Shown in pieces: positions 45,794-53,970 of a DNA stretch of 64,000 nt. A program made the position numbers and the translations under genes. The stretch is from Thalassobaculum litoreum DSM 18839. GTDB taxonomy: Bacteria; Pseudomonadota; Alphaproteobacteria; Thalassobaculales; Thalassobaculaceae. The notes beneath the pieces are model-generated. The model made no database searches, was not told the origin of the DNA, and saw nothing but the letters and a program-made list of their open reading frames with translations. Location of the stretch: NCBI RefSeq assembly GCF_900102465.1, contig NZ_FNBW01000004.1, positions 1-64,000 on the forward strand. Direction: 5' to 3'. Each line of letters starts with the position of its first letter. Position 1 is the first letter of the stretch.

Positions 45794-47644
45794 CTATCCC
45801 GCGTCCCGGTTCGGTTTGAGCGGCAGGCGCACCCGGAACGTCGTGCCCTCGCCGGGCGTGCTGTCGACCAGGATGCGGCCCTTGTGGCCGGCCAGGATGG
45901 CGGCGACGATGGCCAGGCCCTGGCCGGTGCCCTTGCCCGTCGGCTTGGTCGTGTAGAACATGTCGAAGATCCGCGCACGCACCTCCGGCGGCATGCCGGG
46001 GCCGTCGTCCTGGACCTGGATCTCGGCCATGTCGCCGTCGACCAGGGTGCGGATGGTGATGGTGCCGACCGTGCCCGGCGCGCGCGCCTCGTCTATGGCA
46101 TCGACCGCGTTGGAGATCAGGTTCAGCACCACCTGGTTGATCTCACCCGGCTTGCACGGCACCCGCGGAAGCGCCTCGTCCAGCTCCAGTTCCACCTTGG
46201 CCACCTGCTTCCACAGATTGCGCGACACGTTGGTGGTCACCCGCACGCACTCGTTCAGGTCGTTGGGCTCCGGCGCCAGGGGATCGGGGTGCGCGAAGCT
46301 GCGCATGGAGCCGACGATCTGGCCGACCCGGGCAACGCCGGCCAGGCTGTCGCGGATCGCCGACGGCACCTCGTCCACGAAATCCTCCGGCAGGGCCTCG
46401 ATCGGTGTCCGCAGCGCCAGGACCTCGTCCACCACCTCCTCCAGGAAGCGCAGGTTGTCGCCGATGAACTGCATCGGCGTGTTGATCTCGTGGGCGATGC
46501 CGGCGGCGAGCGTGCCCAGGCTCTCCAGCTTCTGGCTCTGCATCAGCTCGAGCTGGAGGCTGCGGGTCCGTTCCTGGGCCTGCGCGAGTTCGGTGACGTC
46601 CTTGGCAACGATGACGACCCCACCGAGGCCGGTCGGCCGGTGATCGACCAGCAGTCTGCGGCCGTCGGACAGCGACACCTGCCGGGCCGTCGCCGCCCGG
46701 GTCTCCAGCTCCTTGATCCGTTCGTTCAGCGGGTGGCCGTACAGCTCCTCGGCCACGGAGAGGATCTGGCGGAGCGAGCCGCCGGCGAGGATCTGGTCGG
46801 TGACGGCGGGGTAGAACCGGCGGAAGGCATCGTTCACCCGCAGGACCCGGCCGTGGTCGTCGGCGATCAGGATCGCTTCCGCCATGCTGGCCACCGCGTC
46901 GGTCAGGATCGCCTCGGCCTCGTAGGATTTGCGTTCGGCGGCGTCGCGCGCGGCGCGCTGCTCGGCCGCGAAACCGGCCAGCGCCTGGGACATGGCGTTG
47001 AAACTGCGGGCGGTCTGGGCCAGCTCGTCGGTGCCGCCGATGGCGATCTGGTAGCCGAAATCGCCGCTGGCCACCCGCCCCGCGCCGTCGCGCAGCGAGC
47101 CGAGCTGCCGCATCAGATACTGACCCAGCACAAGGCCGAGCAGGCCGACCAGCGCAAGCTCGATCAGAACCATCGCGCCCATCCAGGGCACCGCGTCGTC
47201 GAGCACGTTCTGCAGGGCGGTGATCGACAGACCGAGTTCGATCATGCCGAAGCGGCGGCCGGCCACGTCGATCGGCTGGGCGATGTCGATCCGTCCGTCC
47301 GCATGGACGGCCCAAGGGCTATCGTCGGCCTGGAACGGAGCGCCCAGGGCGTCGGGATCGCCACCTTGGGCGAGAACCTCGCCGCCGACGCCGCGCACCC
47401 GCAGGTAGTCGATATCCGGATTGGTCAGCACCTGCTCGACCAGGGCGTCGAGGGTGGCGAGATCGGTGGCGACCACGCTGTCGCGGGTCATCGTGGCGAT
47501 CAGCTTGGCGGTGGTGCGGGCCCGTTCGTCGAGCTGCGTCTGGTTGGAGGCGCGCAGATAGTAGAGGCTGCTGACCACCATGGCGGCCAGCAGCAGGGCC
47601 TGGATCAGCGCCACACCCAGGATGGTCTTCAGCCGGAAGGACAC
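45794..47644 (-). CDS. Membrane sensor histidine kinase (PAS-containing)
   Basis: 616 residues from a GTG at 47644 (VSFRLKTILGVAL) behind GCGAGG. Order: membrane helix, periplasmic domain of about 140 residues, second membrane helix (WMGAMVLIELALVGLLGLVL), HAMP (about 195-245), PAS (about 270-385), HisKA-like H-box LGTLAAGIAHEINTPMQFIG, then HATPase with NQVVLNLISNAVDAID, DDGPGMP and GTGQGLAIV. It phosphorylates a partner regulator; the RR gene 197 bp upstream in the same direction is the best candidate. The H-box and catalytic part are of the NtrY/DctB-like class. Upstream frame to 47737 is unlikely coding. Confidence 0.85.
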   Translation of the reverse strand: MSFRLKTILGVALIQALLLAAMVVSSLYYLRASNQTQLDERARTTAKLIATMTRDSVVATDLATLDALVEQVLTNPDIDYLRVRGVGGEVLAQGGDPDALGAPFQADDSPWAVHADGRIDIAQPIDVAGRRFGMIELGLSITALQNVLDDAVPWMGAMVLIELALVGLLGLVLGQYLMRQLGSLRDGAGRVASGDFGYQIAIGGTDELAQTARSFNAMSQALAGFAAEQRAARDAAERKSYEAEAILTDAVASMAEAILIADDHGRVLRVNDAFRRFYPAVTDQILAGGSLRQILSVAEELYGHPLNERIKELETRAATARQVSLSDGRRLLVDHRPTGLGGVVIVAKDVTELAQAQERTRSLQLELMQSQKLESLGTLAAGIAHEINTPMQFIGDNLRFLEEVVDEVLALRTPIEALPEDFVDEVPSAIRDSLAGVARVGQIVGSMRSFAHPDPLAPEPNDLNECVRVTTNVSRNLWKQVAKVELELDEALPRVPCKPGEINQVVLNLISNAVDAIDEARAPGTVGTITIRTLVDGDMAEIQVQDDGPGMPPEVRARIFDMFYTTKPTGKGTGQGLAIVAAILAGHKGRILVDSTPGEGTTFRVRLPLKPNRDAG

Positions 47645-47841
47645 GGGGCCTCGCCGGTCAGGCTGATACCGGTCTCCACCGGGGTCAGGGCGATCGCGCG
47701 CCCGTTTTCCCAATCCCCGTCGGCGGCGGCGGTGCATAGTCGGTGGCTCTGCATGGTGTCGCTTCCCCTATGGGTCGAGGCCCCTGATCCCACGCTTGGC
47801 GCGGCGACCCCGCCGGCCGGCACGGTCCTGGGGAGGGTTCG

Positions 47842-48852
47842 TCAGTCCTGGTCGGCGCGCACCACCGAGGCCGAGGTGGTCAGGGCCTTCTGCACCAGCT
47901 CGGCCTGGCGCACCACACCCATCTTCTGGAAGATCGCCTTCAGGTAGGTGCGCGCCGAGCTGATCTTCAGCGCGTTCGCCTCGGCCGCCTCTTCCAGGCT
48001 GAGGCCACGCACCAGCTGCTCCACCAGCCGGCTTTCCGAGCCGGTCAGCGCGAACAGTCGGGACAGGGTGTCGGCCGTCGGGTAGCGGGTCAGGTCCGGG
48101 TCGCTGATGAACAGGGTGACGCCGGCGGTGCCGAGGCTCTGCGGATCGCCGCAGACCGTCACGTGCAGGGTGCTGCCGCCGGCGGTGTCGGGCAGGGCGA
48201 CGAAGCCGGTCTCTCCGGTCTCCGCCGCCGCCCGGATCGCGGCGTCCAGGGCGCGGGCGCTGTCCGGGCTGCCGGCGCGCAGCCGCCGGGCGCCGTCCTG
48301 GGACAGGGCGCCGCTGCCGCCGAGGATCTTCAGGCCGATCTTGTTAACGAAGGACACCCCCTGGTCGGCGTCGAGCACCACCGTGCCGATCGACAGCCGG
48401 TCGGCCAGCAGGGATTCCGCGTCGGTCCTGGCCGGGCCGTCCGTGGCGGGCGTCGCGCTGCGTTCGCGGGCATCGGCCAGGGCGGCGTCGACCGCGGCAC
48501 CCAGCACCTCGGGCGCGCAGGGTTTCATGTAGTAGCGGAATACCGAGGCCTCGTTGATGAAGCCCATCGCGTCCTTCAGGCTGGCATTGCCGGTGAGCAT
48601 GATGCAGCGGGTCTGCGCCCCCGCCTCGCGCATCCGGGTGGCGAGGTCGAGGCCGGACCAGCCGGGCATCGTCAGGTCGAGGACCGCCACGTCGGGCCAG
48701 TCGTCGCTGCGCACGTCCCAGAATGCCTCGGCCGAGGGGAAGAAGATCATATCCCAGTCCTTGGCCCGGGACCGCAATGAGCGCTTCAGGGCGTCGAGGA
48801 CCATCGGTTCGTCGTCGACGAAGGCGATGAGCGGGCGTGTGACGGAGGACAT
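47842..48852 (-). CDS. Response regulator with REC, PAS-like middle and LuxR-type HTH
   Basis: 336 residues from the ATG at 48852 (MSSVTRPLIAFVDDEP). The receiver has the expected DD pair (FVDDEP), phosphoacceptor in VLDLTMPGWSG and Lys in YYMKPCA. A middle segment (about 150-260) resembles a PAS-like sensor (TVVLDADQGVSFVNKIGLKI). The C-terminus (LTGSESRLVEQLVRGLSLEE, then ISSARTYLKAIFQKMGV) is a LuxR-type HTH. Output is therefore transcription. It lies upstream of the histidine kinase gene on the same strand, so they may form a two-component pair. Confidence 0.8.
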   Translation of the reverse strand: MSSVTRPLIAFVDDEPMVLDALKRSLRSRAKDWDMIFFPSAEAFWDVRSDDWPDVAVLDLTMPGWSGLDLATRMREAGAQTRCIMLTGNASLKDAMGFINEASVFRYYMKPCAPEVLGAAVDAALADARERSATPATDGPARTDAESLLADRLSIGTVVLDADQGVSFVNKIGLKILGGSGALSQDGARRLRAGSPDSARALDAAIRAAAETGETGFVALPDTAGGSTLHVTVCGDPQSLGTAGVTLFISDPDLTRYPTADTLSRLFALTGSESRLVEQLVRGLSLEEAAEANALKISSARTYLKAIFQKMGVVRQAELVQKALTTSASVVRADQD

Positions 48853-48940
48853 GCGCACATCGAAAAATTGACCCGATACACGCTCAATACGGCCACAATA
48901 GCATCCAAGCAAGCGCGCACCCGTTTTCCGGAGTTTTCGG

Positions 48941-49339
48941 TCACGCCACCTGGCGCACGCGAGGGTGGAAGGCGTCGCCGTGGAAACTGCGGGGCATCGC
49001 CGGGTTCAGGCCCGACACGACGCTCTGGTTGACCTCGATCAGCGCGCGCAGCGATCCGACATCGCCGGCCGCGGCCTTGGCGCAGGCCAGGATCATGTCG
49101 CTGGCAAGGTCGCGCATGGACCGGCGGATCTCGTCCGGCATGGCGGTCTCGTCGTGACAGGCATTGACGCCGCAACGGGTCCAGATCTGCCGGGTCTCCT
49201 CGATCGCCTGGGCCCGGTCGTGACCGGTCTCGGCATGCCGGAGCGCCACGGTCACCCGGGCCAGCTCGCTGGCGTCGCGGTGGCGCGAGGCGCCGGTGTG
49301 GTTCAGCGTTTTGCGGTAGGCGTTGTAGTGCGCATGCAT
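48941..49339 (-). CDS. flaF: FlaF-family flagellin regulator
   Basis: The 132-residue protein has the FlaF layout: an N-terminal MHAHYNAYRKT, a central IWTRCG (RRLWTxF-type) and the C-terminal MPDEIRRSMRDLASDMILAC segment with LRALIEVNQSVVSGL. In alphaproteobacteria FlaF promotes flagellin synthesis and secretion, often opposed by FlbT. It follows the flagellin gene by 80 bp in the same direction. No flbT is seen. Similarity is moderate, so the name rests on motif plus location. Confidence 0.7.
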   Translation of the reverse strand: MHAHYNAYRKTLNHTGASRHRDASELARVTVALRHAETGHDRAQAIEETRQIWTRCGVNACHDETAMPDEIRRSMRDLASDMILACAKAAAGDVGSLRALIEVNQSVVSGLNPAMPRSFHGDAFHPRVRQVA

Positions 49340-49419
49340 TTTACAGGCACTCCCTCACAGGATGGGCAAGGCAGGAGGGGCCGCGCCGGGAGGATCCGGC
49401 GCAGCCCTCTCGGTAGGGG

Positions 49420-50235
49420 TCAGCGGAACAGCGACAGGATGTTCATCGGGGCGCTGGCCGCGGAGCTCAGGGCCTGCACCGCGAGCTGCTGCTTGACCTG
49501 CAGCGCGCTCTGGTTGGCGGCTTCCTGGGCCAGGTCGGCGTCGACCATGTTGCCCAGACCCTTCTCGGTGGCATCGCTCAGCTTGCCGATGAAGTCGCTG
49601 TGCATGTCCAGCGCCTTGCCGTCGCTGCCCAGCGAGCTGATCGCGCTGTTCACGGCGGTCTCGAACGTGTCGAGCGCGGCCAGGGTGGTGCGGGCGTTGG
49701 CCGCATCGGAAACGTCGACGGCACCGTCGAGGGTCGTCTTCGCGGTCTCGATGTCCGCGGCGGAGACCGTCATGGTCGTGCCGTCGGCGGCCGCGACGAA
49801 GCTGAGGTCGGTCGAGGCGGTCTGCAGCAGGTTCGAGCCGTCGAAGTTCGAATTGGCGATGAACGAGTCCACCTGGGCCAGCATCGAGGTCAGGTCTTCG
49901 GTGTAGCTCGCGCGGGTCTCGGCACTGATGCTGTCGTCGGCGAGTTGGGTCACCTTCTCGCGGATCGAGCCGGTCAGATCGCTCACCGCGGTGGCGCCGG
50001 CCATGGCGACCTCGACCGAGCCCTTAACGCCGTTCATCGACTGGTCGATCTTGTCGAAGGCCTTGATGTCCGAACGCAGGCGCTGGGCGACGGCGAAGGT
50101 CGACGCGTCGTCGAAGCCGTCGGCGACCTTGAGGCCCGTGGAAATCCGCTTCTGGACCTGGGACAGGTCGTTGGAGGCGGAGTTGTACATCTGGACAGCG
50201 GCCATGGCGCTGGAGTTGGTGTTGATCGAAAGCAT
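49420..50235 (-). CDS. fla: Flagellin
   Basis: 271 residues from the ATG at 50235 (MLSINTNSSAMAAVQ), preceded by GAGGAG. The conserved N-terminal D0/D1 (LSQVQKRISTGLKVADGFDD, then ASTFAVAQRLRSDI) and C-terminal (MVDADLAQEAANQSALQVKQ, then LAVQALSSAASAPMNILSLF) helices are present; the variable centre is short (about 80 residues), as usual for alphaproteobacterial flagellins. It forms the filament after export by the flagellar type III system. An AT-rich upstream region (50269-50423) should hold its promoter. Confidence 0.95.
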   Translation of the reverse strand: MLSINTNSSAMAAVQMYNSASNDLSQVQKRISTGLKVADGFDDASTFAVAQRLRSDIKAFDKIDQSMNGVKGSVEVAMAGATAVSDLTGSIREKVTQLADDSISAETRASYTEDLTSMLAQVDSFIANSNFDGSNLLQTASTDLSFVAAADGTTMTVSAADIETAKTTLDGAVDVSDAANARTTLAALDTFETAVNSAISSLGSDGKALDMHSDFIGKLSDATEKGLGNMVDADLAQEAANQSALQVKQQLAVQALSSAASAPMNILSLFR

Positions 50236-50268
50236 CGTGGTTCTCCTCGTGTGGACCAGTGTTCTCAC

Positions 50269-50423
50269 TGGCGATGAGAGAGATGTACTTCGTCGCTACT
50301 AAATAAAAAACACAACAAACATGAACAAAAAACAATGATACTTTAGTATATCAATTGTCATTTACAAAATTAGTAAAATAAAAACCGCGCAGAATTTAAA
50401 TCCTGCGCGGTTTAAGAAATTGA
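50269..50423. other. AT-rich region upstream of the flagellin gene
   Basis: The 155-bp stretch is strikingly AT-rich compared with the rest of the window and separates the flagellin start from the end of the pseudo-receiver gene. It includes the short palindrome ATACTTTAGTAT and poly-A/T tracts, which could bend DNA or raise promoter strength. I could not identify a clear sigma-28 or sigma-54 element. Confidence 0.5.
50382..50413. terminator. Terminator of the upstream pseudo-receiver gene
   Basis: AAACCGCGCAG (50382-50392) pairs with CTGCGCGGTTT (50403-50413) around AATTTAAATC. The stem is flanked by A and T tracts and lies 10 bp past the stop of the minus-strand regulator gene; on the minus strand the hairpin is followed by TTTTATTTTAC. 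It protects the flagellin promoter from read-through. Confidence 0.75.
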
Positions 50424-51146
50424 TTACTGTGCGTTGACGGCGGCGGCGAAAACATACCCGATGCCGCGCACGGTCTGGATGAGGCGCGGGTTGGACTGAT
50501 CCTCTTCGATCTTGCGCCGGATACGACCGATCAACACGTCGATCGACCGTTCGTATCCCTCGCAGCGACCGCCGCGGGTCTCGTCCAGGATCTGCTGGCG
50601 GGTCAGCGGCCGCAGCGGGTTCTGGACGAAGCAGCGCAGGATGTCGAACTCGCCGCTGGTCATGTCGACCTCGCCCTCGGTCTCGTTGAACACGCGGCGG
50701 CGCACCACGTCCAGCGACCAGCGACCGAAGCGCATGACGGTGAGCGTCTGCGGGGTGCCGTTGCCGCTGTCGATGCTGCGGATCCGGCGCATGATCGCGC
50801 GAACTCGGGCCGACACTTCACGCGGCGAGGTGTCGCGCTCGACAACGTCGTCGGCGCCGAGTTCCAGGGCGATGATGCGATCGACCGACTGGTTGGCCGC
50901 AGTGAGCGCGATCATCGGACGGTCGTCGCGGCTGCGGAACGTGCGAATGTCCTCGAAGCCGCTCTGGCCGGCGGAGGACAGGGCAACGATCACGCAGTCG
51001 GGCCGGTTGCCGTCGGCCAGGGAGTCCAAATCGCCCATGGAGGCGACCGCATCGACCGCGAAGTGGTTGTCGCGGAGCTGGGCGGCCAGGGTATCTCGGG
51101 AACGGGTATCGCCATCGACGAGGGCGATGCAGGCTGTTGTCGCCAT
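50424..51146 (-). CDS. OmpR-type regulator with degenerate receiver domain
   Basis: 240 residues from the ATG at 51146 (MATTACIALVDGD). The N-terminal half has the receiver fold (IALVDGD, MIALTAANQSVDRIIALELG) but lacks the key residues: the phosphoacceptor position reads CVIVALSS (Ala55) and the conserved Lys is replaced in DDVVERDTS. The C-terminus is a normal winged helix (GEVDMTSGEFDILRCFVQNP, RPLTRQQILDETRGG, IDVLIGRIRRKIEEDQ). It should bind DNA without classical phosphorylation. Located just upstream of flagellin and divergent from the RR-HDOD gene. Confidence 0.85.
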   Translation of the reverse strand: MATTACIALVDGDTRSRDTLAAQLRDNHFAVDAVASMGDLDSLADGNRPDCVIVALSSAGQSGFEDIRTFRSRDDRPMIALTAANQSVDRIIALELGADDVVERDTSPREVSARVRAIMRRIRSIDSGNGTPQTLTVMRFGRWSLDVVRRRVFNETEGEVDMTSGEFDILRCFVQNPLRPLTRQQILDETRGGRCEGYERSIDVLIGRIRRKIEEDQSNPRLIQTVRGIGYVFAAAVNAQ

Positions 51147-51296
51147 CGGAGTCCATCCTTCTGTCTGGGGTTCCGGTTCTTCACGGCACGTCTTTCGGCG
51201 TGCGTTGGGAAACTGCCCAACCCGACGGACGGCTCGTATCCCCATTTAGGAAGGTCGTCCGGGTTTCTCGGATGTATTCTGTGCTCAGGGGGTGAC

Positions 51297-52454
51297 ATGG
51301 ATCGACCGCGCATCTTTTTCGTCGATGACGAACCGCATGTTCTCAATGGCTTGCGGCGCATGCTCCGCAGCCGCCGAGAGGCGTGGGATCTGATGTTCTT
51401 CGAGGATGCCCGCCGCGCCCTGGTGGCCTGCGGGGCCGAGCCGGCGACGGTGGTGGTCTGCGATCTGCGGATGCCGGGGATGGACGGGGTGACGTTGCTG
51501 GACGCGCTGCGCGACCGGTTCCCGCAGACCATCCGATTCGTGCTCTCCGGCCAGAGCGAGGCGGAGGCGGGGCTGCGGGCGGCGGGGATCGCCCATCAGT
51601 TCCTGTCGAAGCCGACCGACGGGCCGACCCTGATCGCGGCGATCGAGAACGCCCTCGATCTGCGCGAGCGGCTCGGCGGCAAGGCGGTGGTCGCCCTGGT
51701 CGCCAGCCTGACGGCGATCCCGGCCCTGCCCGGCTCCTATCGCGAGCTGACCGAGCAGCTGCGCCGCGACACGCTGGATACCGAGGCGATCGCCGAGATC
51801 GTCGCCCGCGACCCGGGCATCGCCACCCGGCTGATTCAGGTCGCGAATTCGAGCTATTTCGGCGCGCCCAAGCGGATCGCCACGGTGCGCGGCGCGGTGC
51901 AGTTCCTCGGGATGGAGACGCTGAAGTCGCTGGTCCTCACCTACGGCGTGCTCAGCCAGGTGGTGCACGACCGGATCGGCGGCGCGCCCGTCGCCCAGCA
52001 GATCGTCGAGACCATGCTGCTGAAATCGGCCCTGTCCGCGCGGATCGCCCGCGACCTTGGCTGGGATCGGGCCGAGCGCGAACTGGTGGCGACCGTCGGC
52101 CTGCTGTCGGATGTCGGCCTGCTGGTGCTGATCGACAACTTCCCGGAGACATTCGAGCCCCGGATCGTCGACGGTGTGCTGCAGATGGAGGGCTTGGCCA
52201 GACTCGAGCGCGCGGCCTTCGGCGTCGACCACGCGTTGGTGGGCGCCTATCTGCTGGGGACCTGGGGCCTGCCGGACTCACTGACCGGCGGGGTGGCCGA
52301 CCAGGCTACCGGACAGTGCGGATCGCTTGCCACCGCCGGCCAGATCGTGGCGCTGGCCGGCCGGCTGATGTTGGGAGAGGACATGTCGCCCCTGGAGGTC
52401 CGGTGGCCGGTGTCGGCCTGGACCGCCGTGGCCCGGGAGGGCGCGCCGCCCTGA
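51297..52454 (+). CDS. Response regulator with HDOD output domain
   Basis: 385 residues from the ATG at 51297. The receiver is canonical (FFVDDEPHVLNGL, VVCDLRMPGMDG, QFLSKPTDG). A C-terminal HDOD domain follows from about residue 140 (YRELTEQLRRDTLDTEAIAE, DPGIATRLIQVANSSYFGAP, ETLKSLVLTYGVL, TVGLLSDVGLLVLI). HDOD domains are non-catalytic HD relatives used in motility and stress signalling. Its receiver resembles that of the regulator at 47842-48852 (both have VDDEPxVL and SRRExWDxxFF-like spelling), hinting at a shared origin. Confidence 0.85.
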   Translation: MDRPRIFFVDDEPHVLNGLRRMLRSRREAWDLMFFEDARRALVACGAEPATVVVCDLRMPGMDGVTLLDALRDRFPQTIRFVLSGQSEAEAGLRAAGIAHQFLSKPTDGPTLIAAIENALDLRERLGGKAVVALVASLTAIPALPGSYRELTEQLRRDTLDTEAIAEIVARDPGIATRLIQVANSSYFGAPKRIATVRGAVQFLGMETLKSLVLTYGVLSQVVHDRIGGAPVAQQIVETMLLKSALSARIARDLGWDRAERELVATVGLLSDVGLLVLIDNFPETFEPRIVDGVLQMEGLARLERAAFGVDHALVGAYLLGTWGLPDSLTGGVADQATGQCGSLATAGQIVALAGRLMLGEDMSPLEVRWPVSAWTAVAREGAPP

Positions 52455-52540
52455 TCGGGCTCCGTCATACTCGGGTGGGTCGGCCGAATTCGGTGGGGGC
52501 AGGCGGAGCGGCGGCGAATGCGCCGGGGCGGCTTCCAGGG

Positions 52541-53230
52541 TCAGGCCGCCGCCTGAACGTAGTAGCCGTCCTGACCGCAGCGGATGCGGACACCGGCGCC
52601 GGCGACGCTCGCCAGCTTCTTGTTCAGCATGCTGATATGGACGCGGATCGTCTCGTGGTTCGGTTGCCGGTCGCCCGACGAGCAGACCGCCTGGTAGATC
52701 CGGCTCAGCGGGATCGGGTTGTGCTCCACGTGGCTGCGCAGCACCGACATGATGCTGACCTGACGCGGGGTCAGGCGGATGCGCTGGTCTCGCACGAAGA
52801 GCGCGTTGCCGTCCTCGTCGAGCCGAAAGCCGCCAAGCGTCGCCGGCGCCGACTCCGCATACGGATCGGTCCGCTGGGCGCGGCGGATGGCGACGGTGAT
52901 GCGGAGCGCAATCTCCCCGATCTCCACGTCACAGGCGACCGCGTCGTCGGCGCACAGGCAGAGGGCGCGGGCCTTGGTCGGGCGATCGTCGCTGACGACG
53001 ATGATCGGGGCCGCTTTCCAGCGCCGGCGGGTGGCGACGCAGTCTGCGATATCGTCGCTGACGACGATCAGCGCGTCGGGCCCGCAGTTCTGCGTCGGGC
53101 GGCCGGGAAAGCTGGCGGTCGGGAAGCGGGTGATGCCGACGCCGGTGGCGGCCAGGGCGTCCGCAAGGCGGTCCGCCGTGCCGGAAGATCCGACCAGGCC
53201 GATCGTGCGGGTCTCACGTGCGATTTCCAT
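52541..53230 (-). CDS. Winged-helix regulator with pseudo-receiver N-terminus
   Basis: The 229-residue protein ends in an OmpR-type winged helix (IRLTPRQVSIMSVLRSHVEH, PIPLSRIYQAVCSSG, TIRVHISMLNKKLASVAG). The first 115 residues look like a receiver fold with little left of the active site: PDALIVVSDD takes the place of the phosphoacceptor strand and PIIVVSDDRPTKARALCLCA that of the T/K strand. Cys are unusually frequent there (five), so redox or metal sensing is conceivable. Together with the regulator at 50424-51146 it is the second such protein in 3 kb. Confidence 0.8.
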   Translation of the reverse strand: MEIARETRTIGLVGSSGTADRLADALAATGVGITRFPTASFPGRPTQNCGPDALIVVSDDIADCVATRRRWKAAPIIVVSDDRPTKARALCLCADDAVACDVEIGEIALRITVAIRRAQRTDPYAESAPATLGGFRLDEDGNALFVRDQRIRLTPRQVSIMSVLRSHVEHNPIPLSRIYQAVCSSGDRQPNHETIRVHISMLNKKLASVAGAGVRIRCGQDGYYVQAAA

Positions 53231-53447
53231 TTTCTGCGCCTCCGTTCTGGGTGCCGTCCTTGGACGAGGTTCGTGGCGCTGATATGCGCGCTCGGCCGGC
53301 CGGGCGCCGTCCCCATTTGGAGAGGGTCGTGCTTAAAGCTTCTGGTTAGCGGTTAACGAAATTTCAATTCAAGGAAGCCATGGTCCGCCCGTCGAGGCTC
53401 GGAACGCCTGGATATTTGGAATTTCAGATAAATTCCCGGAGAGACCC

Positions 53448-53969
53448 ATGAAACTTTTCAGCCATGGGCTGATCGCCGTCGCCGCGATGGCGACGGTGCT
53501 GCTGACCGGTCCGCTGAACAGCGTGGCCGACACCCTCGCCGCGCCGGCCGGCCGGCCCATTCTGGTGGTCGCCGGCGCGATCGAGAACACCAATGCCGGC
53601 GCGACCGCGGAATTCGACCGGGCCCAGCTCGAAGCGCTGGCGCCGCAGGTACTGGAGACCAGAACGCCCTGGACCGAAGGCGTACAGCGCTTCGACGGCT
53701 TCCCGATCGCGGCACTGTTCGATCTGGTCGGCGCCAAGGGCGACACGGTGCGCGCGACGGCGATCAACGACTACGCGGTCACCATGCCGATCGCGGACCT
53801 GGTGGAGTCCGGCGCCTTCGTCGCGATCCGCCAGAACGGCGCCCTGATGAAGATCCGCGAGCGCGGTCCGCTGTGGATCATCTTTCCCTATGACAGCGAC
53901 CCGCGCCTGACCGGCGACGATTTCCTGAACTGGTCGATCTGGCAGCTGAAGTCGCTCGAGATCGAGTGA
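53448..53969 (+). CDS. Periplasmic SUOX-fold (molybdopterin-oxidoreductase-like) protein lacking the Mo-ligand Cys
   Basis: The 173-residue protein has a Sec signal (MKLFSHGLIAVAAMATVLL, cleavage near VADT) and then one domain of the oxidoreductase molybdopterin-binding (SUOX) fold: ATAEFDRAQLEALAPQ, RFDGFPIAALFDLVG, YAVTMPIADLV, GPLWIIFPYD and WSIWQLKSLEI. Enzymes of this fold bind Mo through a Cys in the position now spelled TRTPWTEGVQ; the entire protein has no Cys, so it is likely a ligand-binding or sensor version. Its stop is one base before the start of the hybrid kinase gene, so it probably feeds that kinase with a periplasmic signal. Confidence 0.75.
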   Translation: MKLFSHGLIAVAAMATVLLTGPLNSVADTLAAPAGRPILVVAGAIENTNAGATAEFDRAQLEALAPQVLETRTPWTEGVQRFDGFPIAALFDLVGAKGDTVRATAINDYAVTMPIADLVESGAFVAIRQNGALMKIRERGPLWIIFPYDSDPRLTGDDFLNWSIWQLKSLEIE

Positions 53970-53970
53970 G

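Noticed and set aside
45794-47737. Longer kinase form starting at 47737
   Set aside because: The extra 31 residues are Arg/Asp-rich and unlike a membrane-protein N-terminus; the GTG at 47644 gives a normal first helix and has a better ribosome-binding site.
47629-47823. Small minus-strand frame overlapping the histidine kinase start
   Set aside because: No recognisable domain or convincing ribosome-binding site; probably leader sequence of the kinase gene.
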